Shown: positions 7,242 to 14,429 of the stretch, piece after piece
How positions within the stretch are numbered: the stretch's first letter is position 1
Layout: every line of letters begins with the position of its first letter
NCBI GenBank assembly: GCA_964490745.1
Contig: CAZBDT010000030.1
Location: 1 to 20,695 of the forward strand
Source of the DNA: Litorimonas sp964490745
Lineage (GTDB): Bacteria; Pseudomonadota; Alphaproteobacteria; Caulobacterales; Maricaulaceae
Length of the DNA stretch: 20,695 nucleotides
Reading direction: 5' to 3'
The notes under the pieces: generated by a model
Database searches by the model: none
Seen by the model: only the letters and a program-made list of their open reading frames with translations
Told to the model about the DNA's origin: nothing
Position numbers and translations under genes: made by a program

Positions 7242-7553
7242 ATGCCAAATTTTGATAAAAAACGCCTCGAACTGATTATTGAAAAACCGGCCTTCAAACG
7301 CGCCTGTCGTATTTTCGAAGATGCGGGCGTCACGGGATATACGGCATTTGCGGCGATCGCAGGATATGGCAATGGGATGCGTTGGCGACGCGGAACGGAT
7401 CTGTCTGCCAGTCAAGATATGATGATGATTATCAGCGTTACAGATGAAGATTTAGTGCCAACCATTATTGAAGATTTAGAGAGTTTGATCGGCTCCCATA
7501 TCGGCCTTCTCTCAGTTTCCAATGTGACCGTTATCAGAGACGAGAAATTTTAA
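7242..7553 (+). CDS. sbtB: SbtB-like PII signalling protein
   Basis: This 103-residue PII-like protein has a ferredoxin-like fold pattern: a first strand (KRLELIIEK), a helix (AFKRACRIFEDAG), the glycine-rich GVTGYTAFAAIAGYGNG stretch leading into the T-loop (29-60), and a final helix and strand (VPTIIEDLESLIG, LSVSNVTVI). In cyanobacteria SbtB binds adenyl nucleotides, including cAMP and AMP, and blocks or gates SbtA; a trimer is expected. The cyanobacterial C-terminal CGPxGC redox loop is absent here: the chain ends at VTVIRDEKF and the only cysteine is Cys22. Redox gating is therefore not expected, but nucleotide sensing may remain. The start has a GGGGGA ribosome binding site inside the end of sbtA. 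The gene is last in the operon and converges on the exporter operon, with 35 bases between stops and no visible hairpin terminator. Confidence 0.85.
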   Translation: MPNFDKKRLELIIEKPAFKRACRIFEDAGVTGYTAFAAIAGYGNGMRWRRGTDLSASQDMMMIISVTDEDLVPTIIEDLESLIGSHIGLLSVSNVTVIRDEKF

Positions 7554-7588
7554 GCAGCTCTCTATGTTTGTAAAATAATGACGATGAA

Positions 7589-8971
7589 CTAGCCCGGCCC
7601 CAAAGCCAAATGGGCTTGCGCGACAGCTTCCAAATAACGTCTTTGCGTTCTGATTCTCGCGCTCCTCGTCGCATCCACGCGGCGCTGCACAGTAAGCACA
7701 TCTAATAGAATCGCTTCACCCAAATCAAAGCGAATACCTTCTAACTCCAGCGCCCGCTCAGCAGCCACTTCAGCGGTCCTCAAAGCCCTCAAAGTCTCGC
7801 TTAGTGTTTGAGCTTGCGAAACCGAACTTCGCACCTCCCCCAGAGTTTGCCGCAAAATTTCAGAATAATTTGAGAGCGCAGTTTCCAACACAGTTTCGGC
7901 ATCAATTTGCTGCGCCTCATTGAGGCCGCCATCGAGCAGGTTATAAATAAGAGAACCTGCCAAAGAGCCGATATAATCATCAATATTGAAAATCTCGCTC
8001 AAGGGTCGATTGCCTGAAAAAGACGCACTCAAAGACGCAGCCGGTAAGTCAGCAGCGCGTATGGCTTCTAAACTCGCAGCTGAATCGATGACGTTCAGCC
8101 TGGCGGCTTGGACATCAAACCGACTGGTCAGGACAACATCAGGCGAGCCTGATAAACCAATTCCAAGCGCTGAGACATTTGGCAATTGCGCAGGTAATGA
8201 GGGCTGTCCTGTTAGATTACTGTCACCAAATCCGCCAATCAATATAGATAAAGCGCGGCGCGTATCTTCGGCTGCAAAGCGTTGCTCGGCTAGGGACGCG
8301 CGCGCATTTGCGAGCTCTAATTCAGACAAGGCCAAATCTGATCCGGCGGCATCTCCGCCTTCAAATCGGGCGCGTGTGACCCGCTCGGTTTCTTCCAAAA
8401 ATTCCACGTTCTGTTCTGCAACCGACAAAAGAAGCGCAGCTTCGATAGACCGGACATAGGCTGATACGACATTCGCCAAAATCACACGCTGTAATCTGGC
8501 CTCTTCCGCTCTCGCAATTTGGGCCCGCGCTTCTGCCCCTCTCACAGTCGCCTTCAACTGCCCAAAAATATCAGGATCAAACCTCGCAAAAAGCCCGGCA
8601 TTGCCGCCATCATTTATATCATCAAAATTACCGGATAACCCTAAACCCGCAGACCCGTCCAGATTGATGGCGCGCCGTGCATCCGCCTGTGAAAGCTGCG
8701 CATCCGCCCGACGAATTCTGAGACGTGCTTGCTCCAAGTCAAAATTATTTCGGAGGGCTTCGTCTAAAAACTGCGCCAAAACTGTATCATCATAGAGTTC
8801 AGAAAAGCTCTTCGCACGAATGGTGTCAGCCCTGACTTGCCAGTCTCTTGGAATGTCTTGTGTTTCCATCTCAACCAATTTTTGCTCATCAACTCTTTCA
8901 AGTGTCACGCAGGCACTGAGTGTCATCGCGCTGAAGACGCCCAGCATTCCAAAAGATAAAAACCTATTCAT
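7589..8971 (-). CDS. Outer-membrane factor lipoprotein, NodT/TolC family
   Basis: This 460-residue protein starts with a lipoprotein signal (MNRFLSFGMLGVFSAMTLSAC, lipobox LSAC, lipidated Cys21). It then shows the two long alpha-helical hairpins typical of TolC-like outer-membrane channels, for example DEALRNNFDLEQARLRIRRA and the repeated ALSELELANARASLAEQRF type. It should form the trimeric exit duct for the ABC exporter encoded just upstream. The reading frame stays open to 9133, but that extension lies inside the permease gene in another frame. The ATG at 8969-8971 is preferred because it gives the lipoprotein signal, follows a GGAGG nine bases upstream, and overlaps the permease stop as ATGAATAG, implying translational coupling. 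The gene ends 35 bases from the convergent sbtB. Confidence 0.9.
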   Translation of the reverse strand: MNRFLSFGMLGVFSAMTLSACVTLERVDEQKLVEMETQDIPRDWQVRADTIRAKSFSELYDDTVLAQFLDEALRNNFDLEQARLRIRRADAQLSQADARRAINLDGSAGLGLSGNFDDINDGGNAGLFARFDPDIFGQLKATVRGAEARAQIARAEEARLQRVILANVVSAYVRSIEAALLLSVAEQNVEFLEETERVTRARFEGGDAAGSDLALSELELANARASLAEQRFAAEDTRRALSILIGGFGDSNLTGQPSLPAQLPNVSALGIGLSGSPDVVLTSRFDVQAARLNVIDSAASLEAIRAADLPAASLSASFSGNRPLSEIFNIDDYIGSLAGSLIYNLLDGGLNEAQQIDAETVLETALSNYSEILRQTLGEVRSSVSQAQTLSETLRALRTAEVAAERALELEGIRFDLGEAILLDVLTVQRRVDATRSARIRTQRRYLEAVAQAHLALGPG

Positions 8972-10199
8972 GGCGCAAGGCCTCCACAGGATTGAGACGC
9001 GATGCGCGATGGGCAGGCAAGAAGCCAAAAATGACCCCGACCAAAACGGCTGACCCAAAAGCAATAACTGCGATCTCAGGCGCAAAGACCATTTCAATAT
9101 CTTCACCGCCCAGATTGAGCGCTGAGACACCATACCCCAGACCCAAACCGATAAGGCCGGAGAGCGTGCAAATCACGAGGGCTTCGGTCAAAAACTGAGA
9201 GAGAATATCGGATTGTCTGGCGCCTAAACTCATCCGCAATCCAATCTCCCGCGTGCGCTCCGTAACGCTGACCAACATAATATTCATCACACCCACACCG
9301 CCGACAACAAGTGACACGACCCCCATCGTCGCAAGAAGAAGAGATAGCGTGCGTTGCGTTTCGGCATATTGTTGGCGATTGGCGGAGAAATTCAAGACGC
9401 GGAAGTCAGGCGCGTCCGCTGTAGACAGTCCTCGGGAACGCCGTAAGATCGCATCCAAATCTTCTTCAATCCGATCCAGCACTTTCTGGTTTTCGCCGAC
9501 AATCCTGTATTGATTAACGTGATTTCGAACCAGGTAGTCTCCGCCAACCAAGCGATCTCTTAAAGTCGAGCGCGGAACCAACACAAAATTATCGCGATCA
9601 CGACCACCATTCCAACCTGTGTCAGAGGCTTTATCGACAGTTCCGATGACTTCGAATGGAATGTTCCCGATCTTGATTTTGGCCCCAACCGGATATTGAC
9701 CACCAAAAACGTTTTTCACGACCGTCTGTCCCAAAACCGCAACGGTTTCCTTGCGGTCCATATCAGCCTGCGTAATGCCTCGTCCTGTGGCAAGCGTCAG
9801 ATCGTTTGCAAAGAGATGATCCTCATCCGCACCGCGTATATCGGATGACCAATCGGTTGCATCCGTAATCACAGGATAAGTTTGCGATAGATTTCCGGTG
9901 GCGGCTTCCACCCCCGGAAGAGCTCGAATTTCCAGCAAGTCCGCTTCATTCAAACGCCGATATGGACGTTGCTGAGAAGACCTGCCGCGCGTCCAATCCG
10001 GAAAGACTGTAATAGACCTAGCCTGCGTTCCGTCTAGGCTTTCAAGAATTTTCTTTTGCGTCCCCTCACCAATGGCCAACATAGTATAAACCGCTGCTAC
10101 GCCGATAATAATACCGATCATGGTCAACAGAGTCCTAAGCGGACGTTCTGCCAAGCTACCGAGCGCATTAAAGATCAATCTCAAACCCGGAATGGACAT
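8964..10199 (-). CDS. MacB-type ABC transporter permease
   Basis: This 411-residue protein has one N-terminal helix (about 22-44), a large periplasmic MacB_PCD domain (about 45-280), then three helices with the FtsX-type signature (VGGVGVMNIMLVSVTERTREIGLRMSLGA, split across about 297-328). The C-terminal ending (PAHRASRLNPVEALRHE) is the classic MacB/LolC family end. Such proteins work mechanically: ATP-driven movements of the periplasmic domain push substrates through the adaptor and outer-membrane channel, without carrying them across the inner membrane. Here the ATPase is a separate protein, not fused as in E. coli MacB. The start follows the ATPase stop directly (TAGATG), and the 3' end overlaps the outer-membrane factor start by eight bases. 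Confidence 0.92.
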   Translation of the reverse strand: MSIPGLRLIFNALGSLAERPLRTLLTMIGIIIGVAAVYTMLAIGEGTQKKILESLDGTQARSITVFPDWTRGRSSQQRPYRRLNEADLLEIRALPGVEAATGNLSQTYPVITDATDWSSDIRGADEDHLFANDLTLATGRGITQADMDRKETVAVLGQTVVKNVFGGQYPVGAKIKIGNIPFEVIGTVDKASDTGWNGGRDRDNFVLVPRSTLRDRLVGGDYLVRNHVNQYRIVGENQKVLDRIEEDLDAILRRSRGLSTADAPDFRVLNFSANRQQYAETQRTLSLLLATMGVVSLVVGGVGVMNIMLVSVTERTREIGLRMSLGARQSDILSQFLTEALVICTLSGLIGLGLGYGVSALNLGGEDIEMVFAPEIAVIAFGSAVLVGVIFGFLPAHRASRLNPVEALRHE

Positions 10200-10904
10200 C
10201 TAACCTACCTGCACTGTTTGTCGTTCGTCACTGACGATCTGACCATCACTCATGGTGATGACACGCTGCGCATATTTCGCGACTTTCAAATCATGGGTGA
10301 TCAGTATAATCGTCAAAGCCTCAGTTTTGTTCAAAGAGACGAGCAAGTTCATAATTTCGGTGGATGTCTTACTATCCAATGCGCCGGTCGGTTCGTCTGC
10401 CAAAAGTAATGCCGGAGCCCCGACAAGCGCACGGGCAATCGCGACACGTTGTTGTTGCCCACCTGAAAGCTCTGTTGGTTTGTGATGGGCGCGATCTTCT
10501 AAACCAACTGCGGCCAAAGCTGCCTTGGCGCGTTGCTCTCCATCCGGCAAGCTTGGACGCCGATATTGAAGTGGCAAACAAACATTCGCCAGCGCCGAAC
10601 GTCTCGGCATGAGCTGGAATTGCTGAAACACAAACCCCAGCGTTTCCCCGCGATAAGCCGCGAGCGCTTTTGATTTCAGAGAACCCACATCCTGACCCTT
10701 GATAATCACAGAGCCTGAATCCGGTTGATCCAATCCGCCTAACATATTCATCAGCGTAGATTTGCCCGAGCCGGACGAACCAATCACAGCCACGAATTCA
10801 CCCGGTGCCACATCTAGCGTGACGCCGTCCAAAGCATGCACAGTAGAACCGCCCAAACTATAGGATTTTCGAAGATCAACCGTTCGGATCATGGGGGAGA
10901 CCAT
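10200..10904 (-). CDS. MacB/LolD-type ABC transporter ATPase
   Basis: This 234-residue nucleotide-binding subunit contains a Walker A GSSGSGKST (42-50), Q-loop FQQF (93-96), signature LSGGQQQR (146-153), Walker B LLLADEPTGALD (166-177) and switch His204 in ILITHD. The DLRKSY...VHALDGVTLDV opening and LADEPTGALD are typical of the LolD/MacB subgroup of exporters. It powers the permease encoded immediately downstream. The open frame extends upstream to 11096, but that portion overlaps the adaptor gene in another frame. ATG 10902-10904 (MVSPMIRTV) is chosen because it lies just seven bases after the adaptor stop; the ATG four codons later (MIRTVDLRK) is an equally normal family start. Neither has a strong ribosome binding site, so translation may depend on coupling to the adaptor. 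Confidence 0.92.
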   Translation of the reverse strand: MVSPMIRTVDLRKSYSLGGSTVHALDGVTLDVAPGEFVAVIGSSGSGKSTLMNMLGGLDQPDSGSVIIKGQDVGSLKSKALAAYRGETLGFVFQQFQLMPRRSALANVCLPLQYRRPSLPDGEQRAKAALAAVGLEDRAHHKPTELSGGQQQRVAIARALVGAPALLLADEPTGALDSKTSTEIMNLLVSLNKTEALTIILITHDLKVAKYAQRVITMSDGQIVSDERQTVQVG

Positions 10905-10911
10905 GAGCAAT

Positions 10912-12390
10912 CTACCCCGGACGTCCGGGCGGTCCGCCTCTTCCGCCTGATGGCGGTCCAACGGGCCGGATCGCCGTGACGACCTTATCGCCCTCTTCCA
11001 GCCCGTCATGAACTTCAACAAAAGCACCGTCTGATAGGCCAAGTTTAATTGTGCGCTGCGCCATCTTGCCCTCTGCATTCGCAATCCAAACATCAACTGG
11101 ACGAATTTTACGCTCTAGCGTGACCTGAGCCGTGTAACGGGATTGTTCTTCCGGAGATAAGAATTGACGCACTTGGTTCTCGACGATTTCGCCGAGTTGA
11201 ATGCGCATCGGTGTGTGCATGAAGCTTCGTGTCGGATCATTGATAATATCGCGAACACCTTTCGTCACAGGGCCAACACGACCCGCAAATTCGTCAATTC
11301 GGACTTGCTCAATACCAATAATACGAAGGCGCGCATAGGTAGGGTCCAATAAAGTTGGAGCTTCGCCTGCCTCCGCCTCGGCTTGAAACTGCGCAATCTC
11401 GTCAGGCGAAGGACGAAAGCGCTCAGCTGTTACGGGTAAACGTGAGACCCCTGCACGTATATCCGTCGTGATCTCTAAATTTGCTGTCATGCCAGGCATT
11501 AAGACGCCGTCCGGATTTTGAGCCCTGACAACAGCCGTATAGGACACGATATTATTCTGCTCGACCGACTTCAGGCGGAGCTGCTCGACGACACCTTCAA
11601 TTGTCCGGTCCGGATAGGCATCGACGCTAAATTTTGCTTTATCACCCGGATTGAGGCCCGCGACATCTGATTCAACAATCCGCGCCTCGACCTGAATTTC
11701 TGATAGATCAGCGGCGATTGTGAAGAGTTCGGGCGCGTTAAAGCTGGCCTGCACCGTCTGACCGGGATCTATCTTTCGATCTATAATCACGCCATCAATT
11801 GGGCTTGTAATGCGGGTACGCGCCAAATTTTCTTTCGCCGTATCCATTTCGGCTTCGACTTGTGCGAGCGAGGCTTGCTGACTGGTCAGCTGGGCTTTTG
11901 CCAAATCTAAATTTGCCTGCGCAACACCAACATCGCGTTCAGCTGTTTCCATTTGCGCCTCTGAGACCGCCTGTTTCGCGAACAAGTTTTTCCGACGGGT
12001 TTCATTTAACTTCGCTTGCGCCAGCGTGACTTCAGCGGACCTAATTCTGGCCTGTTGAACCTCAATATCTGCGCGCGCGGAGCGTATACGGCCCTCTAAT
12101 TGTTGCACGCGGTTTCGGAAATTTGTTGGATCGATCACGGCGAGAAGCTGTCCGGTTTCAACGCGGCTATTAAAATCGACTGGCACCTCGAGGATGCGAC
12201 CGGAGACCTCTGATCCCACCATAATTTCATTGCGCGGTACGATCTTTCCTGTTGCGCCGATCACACGCGTAATTTGGCCGGGGGACGCCTGAACTGTTGC
12301 CAACTCAAACTCAGTTACAGTTTCCGTTTCGCCCCCACACCCTGTTAGAATGAAAATGGATAATAGAAGGGGGGAAAGCGCGCGCACCAT
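10912..12390 (-). CDS. MacA/HlyD-type periplasmic adaptor lipoprotein
   Basis: This 492-residue membrane-fusion protein begins with a lipoprotein signal (MVRALSPLLLSIFILTGC, lipid on Cys18). It has the usual arrangement: half lipoyl domain (IGATGKIVPRNEIMVGSEVS), a long alpha-helical coiled-coil hairpin rich in Ala, Gln and Glu (about 95-195), the second lipoyl half (TRITSPIDGVIIDRKIDPGQ) and beta-barrel domains. About 160 residues before the end is an unusual Glu/Ala-rich insert (PSPDEIAQFQAEAEAGEAPT) within the membrane-proximal region. The tail is Gly/Pro-rich (PVGPPSGGRGGPPGRPG). It bridges permease and outer-membrane factor. The start is ATG 12388-12390 with TAGGA nine bases upstream; a TTG six codons earlier has no such site. 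It is the first gene of the exporter operon. The exported substrate cannot be inferred, since no biosynthesis or immunity gene is adjacent. Confidence 0.9.
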   Translation of the reverse strand: MVRALSPLLLSIFILTGCGGETETVTEFELATVQASPGQITRVIGATGKIVPRNEIMVGSEVSGRILEVPVDFNSRVETGQLLAVIDPTNFRNRVQQLEGRIRSARADIEVQQARIRSAEVTLAQAKLNETRRKNLFAKQAVSEAQMETAERDVGVAQANLDLAKAQLTSQQASLAQVEAEMDTAKENLARTRITSPIDGVIIDRKIDPGQTVQASFNAPELFTIAADLSEIQVEARIVESDVAGLNPGDKAKFSVDAYPDRTIEGVVEQLRLKSVEQNNIVSYTAVVRAQNPDGVLMPGMTANLEITTDIRAGVSRLPVTAERFRPSPDEIAQFQAEAEAGEAPTLLDPTYARLRIIGIEQVRIDEFAGRVGPVTKGVRDIINDPTRSFMHTPMRIQLGEIVENQVRQFLSPEEQSRYTAQVTLERKIRPVDVWIANAEGKMAQRTIKLGLSDGAFVEVHDGLEEGDKVVTAIRPVGPPSGGRGGPPGRPG

Positions 12391-12563
12391 TAAGTTCAGT
12401 CCTATCAACGATTAAAAAACGACTAAAATTGTTACTTTGTTACTATAATAAAAACAAAAAGATAGTCTTTATTATCTACGTTCGAACTCACTGAGTGGAT
12501 ATAAGCAATGCGCTATATTACTACATTACTCTAGTTATCATCGGATTTTATTGGAAGAACAAA
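12391..12563 (-). other. AT-rich intergenic region between tRNA-Leu and the exporter operon
   Basis: This AT-rich stretch should hold the exporter promoter. It contains a short direct repeat, GTTAC-TTT-GTTAC (12431-12435 and 12439-12443), and a small inverted repeat AGATA/TATCT around 12461-12478 that might be regulator sites. No clear promoter or terminator could be assigned. Confidence 0.25.
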
Positions 12564-12650
12564 TGGTGCCCAGAAGAGGACTCGAACCTCCACGTCCATA
12601 CGGACACTAGCACCTGAAGCTAGCGCGTCTACCAATTCCGCCATCTGGGC
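12564..12650 (-). tRNA. tRNA-Leu (anticodon CAG)
   Basis: The minus strand folds into a class II tRNA. The acceptor stem is GCCCAGA (complement of 12644-12650) pairing with TCTGGGC, followed by discriminator A and an encoded CCA (12564-12566). The D-arm contains GGCGGAATTGGTAGACGC. The anticodon stem CTAGC/GCTAG encloses loop TTCAGGT, with CAG as anticodon, reading CUG. The long variable arm (TGTCCGTATGGACGT) and the GGTTCGAGTCC T-arm are as expected for leucine tRNA. All stems pair, so it looks functional. Confidence 0.97.
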
Positions 12651-12667
12651 ACGTCGTTGGAAGCGGG

Positions 12668-12696
12668 CGTTTAGCCTTGGCTTTCAAAAGGGTCAA
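12668..12696 (-). promoter_or_regulatory. Probable tRNA-Leu promoter
   Basis: On the minus strand CTTGACC (-35 TTGACC, complement of 12691-12696) is followed after 17 bases by TAAACG (complement of 12668-12673), 17 bases before the mature tRNA 5' end. The -35 fits the alphaproteobacterial CTTGAC consensus well; the -10 is weak. Confidence 0.4.
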
Positions 12697-12709
12697 GCTG
12701 TGAAAACGT

Positions 12710-13264
12710 CTATGGCGTAACGCCCTCCCCTAATAACGGAAAGACGGCTTCTTCGCGATACACATTTGGACCGCGCTTTTTGGTATGGCTGGAAACGAGG
12801 CTGAACTGATCGACGAGAAAGGGGCGCGTGGACCAGTCGGCCATGCGTTGTTCAAATGAAATAATCCGCTCCAGTGGCGAGCGCGGCTTCATATAGGCCA
12901 TGGTCACATGCGGGCTGTATTTGCGGGATTCCATCTGAATATCCGCGCGGCGCGCTGCATGCCGGCAATGTTGATTAAGCCGCGTGAGGGAGTCTGACGG
13001 CGAAACCCCCGCCCAAATGGCATGAGGTTCTGCTTTACCGAAATGGCCGCCACCCTGTAGATTGAGCTCAAAACTGCCCATTCGCAATGTCCCGATTTCC
13101 TGATCGAGTAATTCCGCATGGTCGGCATCAACTTCCCCAAAAAATGCAAGCGTGATGTGCAGCTTTTCCGCACTCACCCAGCGTGCGCCGGACACACCTT
13201 TTTGCTGGCGAACGACGTCGCCCGCGATTTTTTCAGGAAGGAAGATCGCTGCAAAGAGTTTCAC
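12710..13264 (-). CDS. thpR: RNA 2',3'-cyclic phosphodiesterase ThpR (LigT-like)
   Basis: This 184-residue protein of the 2H phosphoesterase superfamily has the two HxTx catalytic motifs: HITL (36-39) and HVTM (119-122). Its N-terminus (KLFAAIFLPEKIAGDV) is typical of ThpR. The enzyme opens 2',3'-cyclic phosphates to 2'-phosphates on RNA ends, and some members ligate tRNA halves in vitro. The start is GTG at 13262-13264, giving the standard family N-terminus; no strong ribosome binding site is seen. Its start lies six bases from the stop of the aldo-keto reductase gene, so the two are probably co-transcribed. The downstream tRNA-Leu may also receive read-through. Confidence 0.9.
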   Translation of the reverse strand: MKLFAAIFLPEKIAGDVVRQQKGVSGARWVSAEKLHITLAFFGEVDADHAELLDQEIGTLRMGSFELNLQGGGHFGKAEPHAIWAGVSPSDSLTRLNQHCRHAARRADIQMESRKYSPHVTMAYMKPRSPLERIISFEQRMADWSTRPFLVDQFSLVSSHTKKRGPNVYREEAVFPLLGEGVTP

Positions 13265-13270
13265 TGAGAC

Positions 13271-14317
13271 TTAACGGCTCGCCGGACAGCGATAGATTTT
13301 GTGGATGCGGTGGGCTTCTCGTTCCATCTCATCCGTCCACTCGATCATATGGGCGTCAATATTCTCTTCGAGTTGTTTCATTGTCGTCGCCCCGATGATA
13401 TTACTGGTGACGAACTCTCGGGAGTCTACAAATTTAAGAGCAAATTCTGTCGGCGTGAGGCCCAGCTTTCGCGCCGTTTCGTTGCAATCCAAATAAGCGT
13501 CTTTCGCGTGACGCCAACCCGCCATAAATTCCGGGAAAAGATCACCGCGCGATCCTTTTGGCGGGCCGCCCTCATCATATTTTCCGGTTAACATACCCAT
13601 GGCCAAGGGCGAATAAGCCAGCAATCCGACCTGCTCTCGCATCGCAATCTCCGCACGATCATAATCAAACCGCCGCGCAATCAGGCTGTAAACGCATTGG
13701 TTAGAGACCATGCGTGGCAAACCTTTGCGTTCTGCGATTTCAAGAAATTTCATCGTCCCCCAAGCCGTTTCATTCGAGAGGCCAATATGCCGGAGATTAC
13801 CTTTTTCAACATGACGGCCCAACGCGTCCAGGATTTCGTCCAACGGCGTCATGTCATTTTCGTCATAATCGTAATAGCTGTTAAAGCCAAAACCGGGCAT
13901 GGCGCGATCGGGCCAGTGGAGCTGATAGAGATCAATGTAATCTGTCTTGAGACGACGCAGCGATTTTTCGACGGCCTCATCAATTTGGGCGCGCGTATGG
14001 CGGGTCTGCGAAACATTGCCGTCCCGCGTCCATGTCATGCCGGATCGGCCTGTAACTTTGGACGCCAGAATAAAGTCATCGCGCTTATTTCTCGCGGCAA
14101 TCCAGTTTCCAATATATTCTTCGGTACGACCTTGTGTCTCTGCGCGCCCCGGAACGGGGTACATTTCAGCCGCATCGATGAAGTTGATGTCTCGATCCAG
14201 CGCATAATCGAGCTGCTCATGCGCTTCCGCTTCGGTATTTTGCTCACCCCATGTCATCGTTCCGAGACAAACAGTGGACACTTTTATGTCTGTGCGTCCG
14301 AGATTTCGGCGTTCCAT
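13271..14317 (-). CDS. Tas-type NADP(H)-dependent aldo/keto reductase
   Basis: This 348-residue TIM-barrel oxidoreductase carries the AKR catalytic tetrad Asp48, Tyr53, Lys87 and His134 (in FIDAAEMYP, ASKVTG and DLYQLHWPDR). It also has the NADPH-binding IGLSNETAWG and IIGATTMKQLEENI stretches. The MERRNLGRTDIKVSTVCLGTMTWG opening, the PGRAETQGRTEEYIGNW insert and the end of the protein match the E. coli Tas/YajO-like branch, whose physiological substrates are poorly defined. The ATG at 14315-14317 has AAGG seven bases upstream. It is divergent from the Bax-inhibitor gene (112 bases apart) and is followed closely by thpR. Confidence 0.92.
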   Translation of the reverse strand: MERRNLGRTDIKVSTVCLGTMTWGEQNTEAEAHEQLDYALDRDINFIDAAEMYPVPGRAETQGRTEEYIGNWIAARNKRDDFILASKVTGRSGMTWTRDGNVSQTRHTRAQIDEAVEKSLRRLKTDYIDLYQLHWPDRAMPGFGFNSYYDYDENDMTPLDEILDALGRHVEKGNLRHIGLSNETAWGTMKFLEIAERKGLPRMVSNQCVYSLIARRFDYDRAEIAMREQVGLLAYSPLAMGMLTGKYDEGGPPKGSRGDLFPEFMAGWRHAKDAYLDCNETARKLGLTPTEFALKFVDSREFVTSNIIGATTMKQLEENIDAHMIEWTDEMEREAHRIHKIYRCPASR

Positions 14318-14352
14318 AGCTTTACCTTAACTTAAATATAGGAGAGAGATGT

Positions 14353-14381
14353 TTGAAATAAGTCACAAAAGTGATTATATG
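14353..14381 (+). promoter_or_regulatory. Promoter of the Bax-inhibitor-1 family gene
   Basis: TTGAAA (14353-14358) and TATATG (14376-14381) are separated by exactly 17 bases and lie 49 bases before the start codon. On the opposite strand a perfect TATAAT (complement of 14374-14379) overlaps the -10, with only a poorly spaced TTGCGA as -35. The divergent reductase gene may therefore use an overlapping promoter. Confidence 0.5.
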
Positions 14382-14429
14382 AGGGGTAATGCCGTCGCAA
14401 CGGCAAATTGAGGTATTAAAGGAGGTATC

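Noticed and set aside
8972..9133. N-terminal extension of the outer-membrane factor by 54 codons
   Set aside because: It is the permease coding sequence read in another frame; the start at 8971 gives a proper lipoprotein signal and a coupled ATGAATAG overlap.
10905..11096. N-terminal extension of the ABC ATPase by 64 codons
   Set aside because: It overlaps the adaptor 3' end in another frame and has no similarity to ABC ATPases; normal family starts lie at 10904 or 10892.
12431..12443. GTTAC-TTT-GTTAC as a CpxR box upstream of the exporter
   Set aside because: CpxR sites are GTAAA-type repeats separated by five bases; here the spacing is three and the sequence differs, so no regulator is named.
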